From assembly GCF_016902575.1 (NCBI RefSeq), contig NZ_JACSNZ010000011.1, forward strand, positions 1 through 61,521: a stretch of DNA of 61,521 bases, written 5' to 3'. Origin of the DNA: Pseudoflavonifractor capillosus (GTDB taxonomy: Bacteria > Bacillota > Clostridia > Oscillospirales > Oscillospiraceae). How positions within the stretch are numbered: the stretch's first letter is position 1; each line of letters opens with the position of its first letter. This document shows positions 36,239 through 43,392 of this stretch, one piece after another. Made by a program: the position numbers and the translations under genes. Under the pieces are notes generated by a model. It was not told the DNA's origin. It was given only the letters and a program-made list of their open reading frames with translations, and ran no database searches.

Positions 36239-36973
36239 TCAAATTCCTCCTTGATATTTGTTGTAGTAGGCTTGAATGGCCGTCTCACTGGCCTGGGGGT
36301 TGAAGGCCCGGAACAGGTTCATCTCCTCCACGGGCACCGTGGCCCCGCCCTTCCCCCGCTGGGAGGCGGCAAACAGGTGGCCCTTGCTCCGGGCCAGGTT
36401 TTGGGCCTGCTGCCGGGCAGCTGCTGCGGCCTTCTGGGTCAGCTGGTCGTAGTTGGCCAGCTTGTAGGCATCCACAAAGCTGTTGCCCCGGCGCACCAGC
36501 TGGTAGAACTCCCGGGCCCGGGGCATGGTGAGCAGATCGGCCACGCTGCGGATGTTGGGGTCCATCTGACGGATCTGGGCCAGTTCAGAGGCCACCTGGG
36601 CCTCCATGGCCGGGTTGGGCCGGGGAGCGGACTGGGCGACGGGCTGCTGCTGCTCCCCCTCCTTCCAGGCCCGGTACTGCTCCAAATTGGTAATGGGGGT
36701 GCCGTCGGCGGGATTTTTCAGACCAGCATCCTGGAGCACCTGCTCCACATCCCTTCGGGCGTGGGTACGCTCCTGTTCCACCGCCTCCCGGATGGCGGCC
36801 CGGGTCTCCTCCCGGCGTCTGCGGGCGGCGTTTTCCCGGCGCTGCTCCAGGCTCATCTCACCCTGGGCGGGCTGCTGCGTGGGCTGTTCCTGCTGCTGGG
36901 GGGTCTGCCCCTGCTCCTGCTGGGGCTGCTCCACCCCCAGGGCCTCATAGACCTGTTGTTCGTTGACTTCCAT
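36239..36973 (-). CDS. Phage scaffolding protein
   Basis: The 244-residue protein is extremely rich in Gln, Glu, Arg and Ala. An N-terminal Gln/Pro-rich stretch is followed by a charged helix (ENAARRRREETRAAIREAVE) and a C-terminal region. This composition and the position between portal and capsid genes are typical of scaffolds, which guide procapsid assembly and then leave. AAGGAACG precedes ATG 36973. It is cytoplasmic with no membrane segment. Confidence 0.75.
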   Translation of the reverse strand: MEVNEQQVYEALGVEQPQQEQGQTPQQQEQPTQQPAQGEMSLEQRRENAARRRREETRAAIREAVEQERTHARRDVEQVLQDAGLKNPADGTPITNLEQYRAWKEGEQQQPVAQSAPRPNPAMEAQVASELAQIRQMDPNIRSVADLLTMPRAREFYQLVRRGNSFVDAYKLANYDQLTQKAAAAARQQAQNLARSKGHLFAASQRGKGGATVPVEEMNLFRAFNPQASETAIQAYYNKYQGGI

Positions 36974-37047
36974 ATCTCGTTCCTTCCTGCCCCATGGTGA
37001 GGCGATTGGATGTTCCCGCTGTCCCTGCGTATTTTTGGTTTTGGGTC

Positions 37048-37182
37048 TTACTTCTTGCCCTGTCTCAGGTCACCGCCGGTGTGTACCGTGCCGGTCTTGG
37101 TGGCAGTGATCTGGTGGGGTGCCTTCACCACCTGGGTGCCGGTGTTCTGAATGCGGCCGATGTACCCTTTCTGCTCCTTCAT
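37048..37182 (-). CDS. Very small phage protein (44 aa)
   Basis: The 44-residue basic product is Thr/Gly/Gln-rich and has no recognised domain. Its ATG overlaps the portal stop codon (ATGA), and GGAGGGGAGGG precedes it, so translation is likely. It fills the gap before the scaffold gene. A structural or assembly role is only a guess. Confidence 0.55.
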   Translation of the reverse strand: MKEQKGYIGRIQNTGTQVVKAPHQITATKTGTVHTGGDLRQGKK

Positions 37183-39245
37183 CTCAATCCCTCCCCTCCG
37201 CTTTGGTTTGGCATGTTCCCGCTGTCGCCTTGCGTCAATATGTTGGTTTGTCCCATTTGGGCCTGGGCCTCCCGCTGGGCACGCTGTTCCAGTGCCTGTT
37301 TGGTGGCCCCTGCCCCGGGATAGTGAAGTTCTTCCATCTTGGTCCAGAACAGGATCAGTGTCTCGGTGGCGGCGGGGTCGCCAAACGCTCCGGTCTGAAG
37401 ATTCTGGCGGGTCTCCTGCCACATGGCCTCCCGGTTATTGGCCAGGGTGTCGGTGGTGTCCACGGAGAACAGGAACTGGTCGTTCCAGTAGTACTGGCCG
37501 TCCTCGTCCCGCTCCAAAAAGTCGTAGCGGTTAAACTGCTGATACCGGGTGTGGCCTCGGGAGTCCTTGTAGGTCACAGGCCGTGGCTCGTCCCCATAGG
37601 CCAGCCAGAACTCAAACATCATACGGAACAGGTCGGCATAGGCTTTGTTTTTCATCACCCGCTTGCTCTCCAGCCGTCCGGCGGCCTGGGCGGCGGAAAA
37701 CTCCTTGGCCTTGCCGCTGGTGGCGGTGGAGTCAGAGCGGCCCTGGAAGGAGTCGGTGATGCCCAGGATCTGCCGGGCCTCCTCGTAGACGTTGGACAGG
37801 TACAAAAGCTCATACTCCAAATCGCCCTTGAAGTCGTACACACCGATCATGGCCTTATCCGCCGCCGAGCCGATGTACCACCGCTCCCCGTCCTGGCTGT
37901 CCACCCGGAGGGAGGCGTTGTCGGGCAGGGTGATGCGGGTGCCCGCTTTGATGAGCCGATCAATGATTTTCTGCTCCAGGCGGTTGATGGTATTTTGCTG
38001 GTCTGCGATCATATCCACATCGGAGTTGCCCAGCAGCTGGCCGTATACCGACACGCTGCGCTGCAACACGATGGGGAACACCCCTGGCTTGAAGAAGGGG
38101 ATGAGGGTGGGCCGCAGTACCGGGTTGCCAGCCTCGTCCAGATCCGGGGTAGCGCCTGGAATCTCCAGTCCCTTGCCGGTGACCATGGGCAGAAGTACCT
38201 GCTCATACTCCTGCACCTGGTCTTCAAACTCCTCACAACCACACCAGGGACAGGGGCCCCCCTGGTATTCCCGGGGCGCATCGTGGGGATCTGCCTGCAC
38301 CGGCAGACCATCCAGACCCCCGCCCCCCGCCATGGCCTCCTGGGCCAGGGTGTGAGCCAGCCGCTGACCTGCCACCTCAGCCCGCAGCTGCTCCTCCAGC
38401 CCGGACTGCGTGGGGGGCGTGGACTGCTGGATGAGCTGTCCGGGCAGGGGGCGCACCCGCCCGCACTGCTTACACACCGGCTGACGCCGGGCCTGGTAGT
38501 CCTCCAGATCCTCCAAGGGGGTGTCGTTGACCCAGCAGTAGCGGTTGACTCCGCCCTGGGCATTTTTCTCATAGCCCACATAGCGGGTCAGGGCATCCTG
38601 GGCGGGGCTTACCCCGTCCACCCCCCGCACCTCTGGCTCGGACTCTCCGTCCTCCTCCACCCAGATGCCGTATTCCCGGAAGATAGCGTCCCGGGTGGTG
38701 GGGATCTTCACGATCACCCAGTCCATGTCCTGGATGGAGGTGAATACCCCGGGCTGGGGGGCCAGCTGCTTGGGGTGGAGCATGCGCACCACCTGAGTGC
38801 CCACGGTGTCGTGGGTGCGCTCCCGGTTGTCCCATTCCACCAGGAAGGCCACGCCCCCCTGAATGGGCACGGTGCGCTCTGCCAGGTCATTGAGCTGGGC
38901 AAAGGGCAGCCGCTCCAGCTCGTTGCGCAAAAAGTGCTCCAGGATTTCCGCCAGCTTCTCATCCTCCTGACGGCGAGGGATCACCTTAGGCTGGGGAATG
39001 GCGCTGGAGACCTGGGTCTCCACGTTTTCAAAGACAATGTTGCGGACATGGCTGGTCTTGCGGGGGCCGCCGTCCCTTCTCGTGTCTCCGGGTACCAGGG
39101 GGCGCAGCTGGTCATCTCCGTTGTAGATGCGCTCCCGCTGATCCATGCGGGCATATTCGGCGGAATAGGCGGCGTTGCTGTCGCAGAGCCGTTGCTGCCA
39201 CAGCTTCAGCTTTTTCTCCGCCTTTGCTTGGCGTTTTCCCTTCAT
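37179..39245 (-). CDS. Phage portal protein with inserted zinc-ribbon-like cysteines
   Basis: The 688-residue protein follows terminase and has portal-like features: an N-terminal YNGDDQLRPLVPGD stretch, NVETQVSSAIPQP, a long crown region and the helical SVSVYGQLLGNSDVDMIADQQ segment. It would form the dodecameric DNA gate at one vertex. An insertion carries CKQC (residues 258-261) and CPWCGC (332-337), a zinc-ribbon pattern unusual for portals. The start is ATG 39245, six bases after AGGAGG. The size suits short-tailed, P22-like portals. Confidence 0.82.
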   Translation of the reverse strand: MKGKRQAKAEKKLKLWQQRLCDSNAAYSAEYARMDQRERIYNGDDQLRPLVPGDTRRDGGPRKTSHVRNIVFENVETQVSSAIPQPKVIPRRQEDEKLAEILEHFLRNELERLPFAQLNDLAERTVPIQGGVAFLVEWDNRERTHDTVGTQVVRMLHPKQLAPQPGVFTSIQDMDWVIVKIPTTRDAIFREYGIWVEEDGESEPEVRGVDGVSPAQDALTRYVGYEKNAQGGVNRYCWVNDTPLEDLEDYQARRQPVCKQCGRVRPLPGQLIQQSTPPTQSGLEEQLRAEVAGQRLAHTLAQEAMAGGGGLDGLPVQADPHDAPREYQGGPCPWCGCEEFEDQVQEYEQVLLPMVTGKGLEIPGATPDLDEAGNPVLRPTLIPFFKPGVFPIVLQRSVSVYGQLLGNSDVDMIADQQNTINRLEQKIIDRLIKAGTRITLPDNASLRVDSQDGERWYIGSAADKAMIGVYDFKGDLEYELLYLSNVYEEARQILGITDSFQGRSDSTATSGKAKEFSAAQAAGRLESKRVMKNKAYADLFRMMFEFWLAYGDEPRPVTYKDSRGHTRYQQFNRYDFLERDEDGQYYWNDQFLFSVDTTDTLANNREAMWQETRQNLQTGAFGDPAATETLILFWTKMEELHYPGAGATKQALEQRAQREAQAQMGQTNILTQGDSGNMPNQSGGEGLR

Positions 39246-39256
39246 ATTCATCCTCC

Positions 39257-40774
39257 TTATCTCTCACTGGGCCTGCCCCACAGCCCCAGCAGCATCTCCC
39301 GCTCCTCTGCACTGGCCCGGTTCCAGTCCTCCCACATATCGGGGCTCCACCGGACGGTGCCGCCGGGCTGGGGACATTCCAGACGCATGGACTGCTGGGG
39401 GCGCACATAGTGGGCGATGGCCAGGGCCATGATGCAGTCGTCGTGGGCCCCCGGCTCCGCCTCCGGTCTCATCTGGTCGTTGCGCACAAAGGTGAGCATT
39501 TCCTCCAGGGTGGCCCGGTCGTTGACCCCGCCCAAGTGGTCCCGCATCACCCGCACCAGCTCGGCCAAAATCACCGGGCGGGTGAGTCGGTCGGTGCGGA
39601 AGCCGTAGGCGTGGTGGATCTGCCCGTCAAAGGAGTCCTCCACCTCCCGCACATACAGCTTGGGATAGCCCATCAGCCCCAGCAGCTTCACCGGGTAGGT
39701 GGAGAAGTTGCATTCGGGGGCCACCAGAGCACGGTTGTAATGCAGTCCCAGGCAGTACAGCTGCCGGGTGTAGGTGTCCTCGTCATAGCGGTGGCGCAGG
39801 GTGCACACCTGCACCCCGGTGATATTGTCCAGCACCTGAGCCACAAACCAGTCGGAGCCGTCCCCGGCGGTGTCCCCGCCGATGACATAGGGGCGGCCCT
39901 GCTGGGGCTTGGCATAAATCTTCACCGGCCCGCCCTTCTCCTCCACCCAGTGGATGTTGGTCAGGTGGATGCCGTCGTCGGCCAGGTCGTACTCAAACAG
40001 CCCCTCCTGCTCCGGCTGTGGAATGTGTTGCAGCCGTTCTCCCACGGCTTTCCCGTTGAATACCGTCTTGCCCGTGACACCCCACTGGCCCAGGCAATAG
40101 ACCATGTAGTAGTACTCGTCGGTCTCCTTGAAGCTCTCCAGGGTGGCCACCGCCTCAGGGGTGAGGAAACGATTGTCCTTGTAAGTGCTCTCATGCACCG
40201 TGGCCCGGGGGTCTTTCCGGTCAAAGAATCGCTTTTTCAGCCAGTGGGTGATGCTGATGGGGTTGAAGGTCAAAATCATCTGCAAATACTGGTTGAAGTC
40301 GGTGCGCAGACGGATGTCCAGCTGGTTGAAGTCCCCCTCCTCCAGTTCCGAAGCCTCCTCGATCCAGATGCCGGTGATGTTGAAGATGGATTTCAGCTTC
40401 TCCACGTCGTCCAGCCCTGCAAAGAGGATGACGCTGCCGTTTTGGAAGGTGATGGTCATGGCGGACTTGTTGGTTTTCGCCCCGGCGTCGGGGTAAAAGT
40501 CCCCAATTTGGCCCACCAGCTGGGCCCAGCAGCTCTCCCGCAGGGTGCGGGCCACCTTGCGGCACACCAGCCATCGGTGCCCCGGCTCACTGGTCACCCG
40601 CTCCAGCACCTTTCGCCCGGCAAAAATGCTCTTGCCGCTGCCGCCGCCCCCTTTCAGCACCAGGAACCGATGCTGATCGAAAAACAGGGGCATAAAGGTC
40701 TCATTGTTGGTCTCCTTCAGGCCCTTGTACCACTGAGTGACCTCCAGGGCCTGATCCAGCTTGTCCTCAACCAT
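39257..40774 (-). CDS. Phage terminase large subunit
   Basis: The 505-residue packaging motor has Walker A GGGGSGKS (residues 42-49), Walker B ITGIWIEEA and a coupling segment ILTFNPIS. A C-terminal RNase H-like nuclease domain shows VIGGDTAGDGSDW and HDDCIMALAIA. It cuts and translocates DNA through the portal. This is a PBSX/SPP1-type terminase in broad outline. It overlaps the small subunit gene by 8 nt and has no strong site of its own, indicating coupled translation. Confidence 0.95.
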   Translation of the reverse strand: MVEDKLDQALEVTQWYKGLKETNNETFMPLFFDQHRFLVLKGGGGSGKSIFAGRKVLERVTSEPGHRWLVCRKVARTLRESCWAQLVGQIGDFYPDAGAKTNKSAMTITFQNGSVILFAGLDDVEKLKSIFNITGIWIEEASELEEGDFNQLDIRLRTDFNQYLQMILTFNPISITHWLKKRFFDRKDPRATVHESTYKDNRFLTPEAVATLESFKETDEYYYMVYCLGQWGVTGKTVFNGKAVGERLQHIPQPEQEGLFEYDLADDGIHLTNIHWVEEKGGPVKIYAKPQQGRPYVIGGDTAGDGSDWFVAQVLDNITGVQVCTLRHRYDEDTYTRQLYCLGLHYNRALVAPECNFSTYPVKLLGLMGYPKLYVREVEDSFDGQIHHAYGFRTDRLTRPVILAELVRVMRDHLGGVNDRATLEEMLTFVRNDQMRPEAEPGAHDDCIMALAIAHYVRPQQSMRLECPQPGGTVRWSPDMWEDWNRASAEEREMLLGLWGRPSER

Positions 40775-41309
40775 GGTGGTCGGGCAGGGTCACCTGCCCC
40801 CCTCCTTCCCACAGCTCCTGGAGCAGGGCCAGCTTCTCCTGGGTGGACAGGGCCTGAACCTGCCGGGTCTGGGGCCCTGCCTCCACCTCCACTTTCTGGG
40901 CATAGCCGTAGTTGTTTTGCAGGTGGAACACCACCCCTCGCACATCCTTCCGGGTGAGCAGCTGCTCCTCGCTCCACGCCCGCAAAATGCCCTCCACCCA
41001 CTCGGTGGCCTCCTCCAGTTCCGGGTGGGCCTGATGGTCACACCACTGTTTCCACTTCCCCGGTGTGATGCCCAAATGCAGGCAGATGCCGGTGATGGTG
41101 GGTGGAATCAAATACTCCCGGGTGTGGATGATCTCTCCCCGGTCGTTGTACACCACACGGCGCTCATAGATGGGGTGACCTTTCTCGTCCACCTCCCCGG
41201 TGGGCACCTGCTCGGTGACTTCCACGGTGCGGCTGATGGAGTCCAGGTACTGCTGCACCTCCCGCATCAGGGCCTTGGATGTACTGGTTTGTCGCTGTCT
41301 GGCAGCCAC
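40767..41309 (-). CDS. Phage terminase small subunit
   Basis: The 180-residue protein has a helix-turn-helix-like segment (PPTITGICLHLGITPGKWKQW) and a downstream helical region, and overlaps terL by 8 nt. Small subunits recognise packaging sites and load the motor. Its own binding sites are unknown, which matters here because the module lacks replication genes. The start at 41309 gives the whole domain. Confidence 0.85.
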   Translation of the reverse strand: MAARQRQTSTSKALMREVQQYLDSISRTVEVTEQVPTGEVDEKGHPIYERRVVYNDRGEIIHTREYLIPPTITGICLHLGITPGKWKQWCDHQAHPELEEATEWVEGILRAWSEEQLLTRKDVRGVVFHLQNNYGYAQKVEVEAGPQTRQVQALSTQEKLALLQELWEGGGQVTLPDHHG

Positions 41310-41402
41310 GTTCCCGCCTCCTTTTCCTTGTCTCTTGTATTTATGGTATCAGCCCCGCCCCGGCCGTGATTACACAATCCCGCCTGCAAGTACACATTTC
41401 TC

Positions 41403-41678
41403 CTATAAATCCATGGGGAAGTGCACATAATATCGTTTCAACGCCCGGTAGATGCTGGTGGGCGAGGCAATATAGTGTCTCTGGCACACGGACTTGACAC
41501 TGTCCCCGGTGGTGACGTATTCCAGCAGGGCCTGGCTCAGGGTGCCCGCTGTACGCTCACACAGGCTGCGAATGCGTGCTTGCTGTGCAGCGGTCATCTC
41601 CGGATAGGTCAAAGACTTGAAGTAGATATATCCCTGTCGCTCATAGGGCAGCGGGATGCTGGGTTTATAGCGAAACAT
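41403..41678 (-). CDS. Small phage protein with HTH-like region (91 aa)
   Basis: The 91-residue basic protein contains TLSQALLEYVTTGDSVKSVC and SPTSIYRALKRYY, which look like helix-turn-helix recognition elements. It may be a late activator or terminase-associated protein. AGGAGG precedes ATG 41678, and it overlaps the previous gene by 14 nt. A non-coding stretch of about 90 bp separates it from terS. Confidence 0.6.
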   Translation of the reverse strand: MFRYKPSIPLPYERQGYIYFKSLTYPEMTAAQQARIRSLCERTAGTLSQALLEYVTTGDSVKSVCQRHYIASPTSIYRALKRYYVHFPMDL

Positions 41679-41907
41679 GCGCTTGTCCTCCTTCTCTCAT
41701 CTCATCCACCAGGGCTTGAATCTGCTCCTGGCTGTGGCTGGCTACAAATTTTCCGTAGGTGGTGTGATGCTGCCGGGCCAGCTGGGACACACACACCAAA
41801 TTGGACATCCGGGGCGGCGGCTCCTGCCACAGCTCCTCAAATTCCCGCTCAATTTCAGCGTCTGCCTGCGCCATCTCCGCCAGTTCCTGGTCGGTGAACC
41901 CTGCCAC
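41665..41907 (-). CDS. Small phage protein (80 aa), unknown
   Basis: The 80-residue protein has an acidic N-terminal helix (ELAEMAQADAEIEREFEELW) and a possible HTH region (LVCVSQLARQHHTTYGKFVA). The start is GTG 41907 after GGAGGTGAGG. It overlaps both neighbours, forming part of a compact early operon. No family is recognised. Confidence 0.6.
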   Translation of the reverse strand: MAGFTDQELAEMAQADAEIEREFEELWQEPPPRMSNLVCVSQLARQHHTTYGKFVASHSQEQIQALVDEMREGGQAHVSL

Positions 41908-42079
41908 GGGACCTCACCTCCTTCTCCCGCACTGCCCGGCACTGCCAGGCAATGGCCACCCAGGGCACCTCCCAGACTTTGGCCGCCTGTTCCACAGCCC
42001 CCAGGCGGTTGACCGCCCGCACTGTCACCGCCTTGCGCCCCGGGTACTCCACCCGATATTGATAAAGCTTCTCACTCAC
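41855..42079 (-). CDS. Small basic phage protein (74 aa), unknown
   Basis: The 74-residue product starts at GTG 42079, which overlaps the previous stop codon (GTGA). It has a conserved-looking YQYRVEYPGRKAVTVRAVNR front half and an Arg/Gly-rich tail that overlaps the next gene by 53 nt. The front half resembles small phage proteins of unknown role. The long overlap makes the tail sequence less certain to be selected. Confidence 0.5.
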   Translation of the reverse strand: MSEKLYQYRVEYPGRKAVTVRAVNRLGAVEQAAKVWEVPWVAIAWQCRAVREKEVRSRGRVHRPGTGGDGAGRR

Positions 42080-42459
42080 TGCTCCATCTTCCCTCCCCCC
42101 GGCACGGTCATCACCGTGGCCAATACCGCCAGCACGTGGTGGGCCGGCACCCCCAGCCACACCTCATACCCCCGAATGAGGGCCTCCAGCGCATCCATAG
42201 CCGCCGCGGTGGATGAGGCCTCGATGACCTGACAGAAGCAATCTGTCCCCTCCTCCTTGTGCAGTTCAATGTTTACCCTGGCCTGCTGGGTGCGCTTGCC
42301 CCCGTGATAGACCATCTCTTCTCGTTCCATGTCTCTCTCCTCCCTTTCTTCTCTCTGGTGTCTCCCGGCCAATCCCTGGGCATAGCCCAGAAGATAGGCC
42401 CGCTCCTTCCGTCCCAGCCGGGGCAGACAGGTGCACAGTGATTCAACAACTGTTTCCAT
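42076..42459 (-). CDS. Phage early protein (127 aa), unknown
   Basis: The 127-residue protein is the first gene of the phage module. It has a helical, charged N-terminal half (LCTCLPRLGRKERAYLLGYA, HQREEREERDMER) and a hydrophobic C-terminal stretch. The start is ATG 42459, six bases after GGGAGG, and 37 bp downstream of the -10 box of the repressed promoter. A regulatory role is possible but unsupported by any motif. Confidence 0.6.
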   Translation of the reverse strand: METVVESLCTCLPRLGRKERAYLLGYAQGLAGRHQREEREERDMEREEMVYHGGKRTQQARVNIELHKEEGTDCFCQVIEASSTAAAMDALEALIRGYEVWLGVPAHHVLAVLATVMTVPGGGKMEQ

Positions 42460-42490
42460 ATTCGCCCTCCCTTTTATTGATTTCTCGATA

Positions 42491-42519
42491 ATAATATATC
42501 GGTCACCGATATTTGTCAA
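42491..42519 (-). promoter_or_regulatory. Main promoter of the phage module
   Basis: On the minus strand a consensus TTGACA (plus 42514-42519) and TATTAT (plus 42491-42496) are separated by exactly 17 bp. This drives the small-gene, packaging and structural operon. Confidence 0.8.
42496..42512. promoter_or_regulatory. Probable repressor operator inside the phage promoter
   Basis: ATATCGGT-C-ACCGATAT is a perfect 17-bp palindrome that fills the spacer between the -35 and -10 boxes. Binding of the divergently encoded XRE protein here would block RNA polymerase. The protein-site match is inferred. Confidence 0.7.
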
Positions 42520-42551
42520 GAGGATTTTATTGATTTGGTCAATCTTTCTTC

Positions 42552-42580
42552 TTGTACTTCTGGGAAGTCCATGTTAAAAT
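42552..42580 (+). promoter_or_regulatory. Promoter of the XRE repressor gene
   Basis: TTGTAC (42552-42557) and TAAAAT (42575-42580) are spaced by 17 bp, and the repressor start lies 46 bp downstream. Confidence 0.6.
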
Positions 42581-42625
42581 GTGTTGGAATACCCCCCGTG
42601 TCTTTTGGAGAAATGGAGGATTAGT

Positions 42626-43003
42626 ATGAGTGTTGGACAACGCATCCGCCAGGTGCGCAAGACCTATTCATTGACCCAGCAGGCCTTTGCCGACCAACTG
42701 GGGTTAAAGCAAAACACCATTGCCACCTATGAAATTGAAAAAACCGTTCCCAGTGACCGCACCCTGATGTCCATTTGCCAGGTATTCCATGTCAATGAGG
42801 CCTGGCTGCGCACTGGAGAGGGCGAGATGCTGCAATCTCCCTCGCTTCCGGTGGAAAGCGACGATCTGTTGGGCTTTCTGGGCGATGTGGCAAAGGAAAG
42901 CAGCTTCCGCACCCGGCTCATCTCTGCTCTGTCCCGGCTCAGCGATGAGGACTGGGCGGTGCTGGAGCGACTGGCCAGGGAGCTGGTCACCCCCGAAGAA
43001 TAA
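42626..43003 (+). CDS. XRE-family repressor of the phage module
   Basis: The 125-residue protein has a Cro/C1-type helix-turn-helix (RIRQVRKTYSLTQQAFADQL, IATYEIEKTVPSD, then FHVNEAWLRTGEG) and a short C-terminal helical tail, without the LexA-like protease domain of SOS-sensitive repressors. It is divergent from the phage operon, whose promoter contains a perfect palindrome. A terminator follows. Absence of a peptidase domain means induction would need another signal. The start is ATG 42626 after GGAGGA. Confidence 0.85.
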   Translation: MSVGQRIRQVRKTYSLTQQAFADQLGLKQNTIATYEIEKTVPSDRTLMSICQVFHVNEAWLRTGEGEMLQSPSLPVESDDLLGFLGDVAKESSFRTRLISALSRLSDEDWAVLERLARELVTPEE

Positions 43004-43007
43004 AAAA

Positions 43008-43050
43008 ATCCCCGGTCATCCAAGCAAATCACTTGGATGACCGGGGATTT
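43008..43050. terminator. Terminator after the repressor gene
   Basis: AATCCCCGGTCATCCAAG pairs perfectly with CTTGGATGACCGGGGATT around CAAATCA, with an A-run before and T-run after, so it works in both directions. Confidence 0.9.
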
Positions 43051-43057
43051 TCCCCAT

Positions 43058-43165
43058 TTATCGCCTTAAATAATGGGAAATAAATTGGAAAATGGCACGT
43101 AGCTGGGCCTCGTCGGCTCGATTCAACAACTCTACGATTGCCGCTGTGATCCATTTACGTTCCAT
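43058..43165 (-). CDS. Very small helical protein (35 aa)
   Basis: The 35-residue product (ITAAIVELLNRADEAQLRAI in its middle) is a single amphipathic helix pair. It matches, from memory, tiny proteins common beside mobile elements in Clostridia (pattern I..LL..ADE..L..I..FI). GGGAGGAAGG precedes ATG 43165. Role unknown. It marks the right edge of the phage region. Confidence 0.6.
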   Translation of the reverse strand: MERKWITAAIVELLNRADEAQLRAIFQFISHYLRR

Positions 43166-43326
43166 GTTCCTTCCTCCCTGCGCTGGGGATGGGGCCCCCA
43201 TCCCAATGGTGTGCGATGTCATGGTTTTATTATAATCGAACATTTGTTCTGTTGCAAGAGGGTAGCTGTCAAAACTTGCCTAAAATTGTCCGTTCTTTGG
43301 GACTTTTGTATGATAACATATAAATT

Positions 43327-43353
43327 CATCGAAAGAAGTCGAAACATGTCGAA
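43327..43353 (+). promoter_or_regulatory. Three 10-bp-phased Spo0A-box-like words
   Basis: CATCGAA (43327), AGTCGAA (43337) and TGTCGAA (43347) repeat with a period of exactly 10 bp. The third equals the consensus Spo0A box. They overlap the start of the following hairpin, so a chance origin is not excluded. Confidence 0.35.
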
Positions 43354-43379
43354 AGGACGGCAAAAGTTGCCGTCCTTTC
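43351..43379 (-). terminator. Terminator-like hairpin after the MATE gene
   Basis: GAAAGGACGGC pairs with GCCGTCCTTTC. It lies just beyond the end of the minus-strand MATE gene. The minus-strand sequence after it is moderately T-rich. Confidence 0.65.
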
Positions 43380-43392
43380 ACAAATTACCAAT

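Noticed and set aside
34083-36254. 723-codon plus-strand open frame across the capsid region
   Set aside because: It is antisense to the capsid, decoration and adjacent genes, has His/Gly/Val-rich composition typical of a reverse-frame shadow, and lacks a ribosome binding site.
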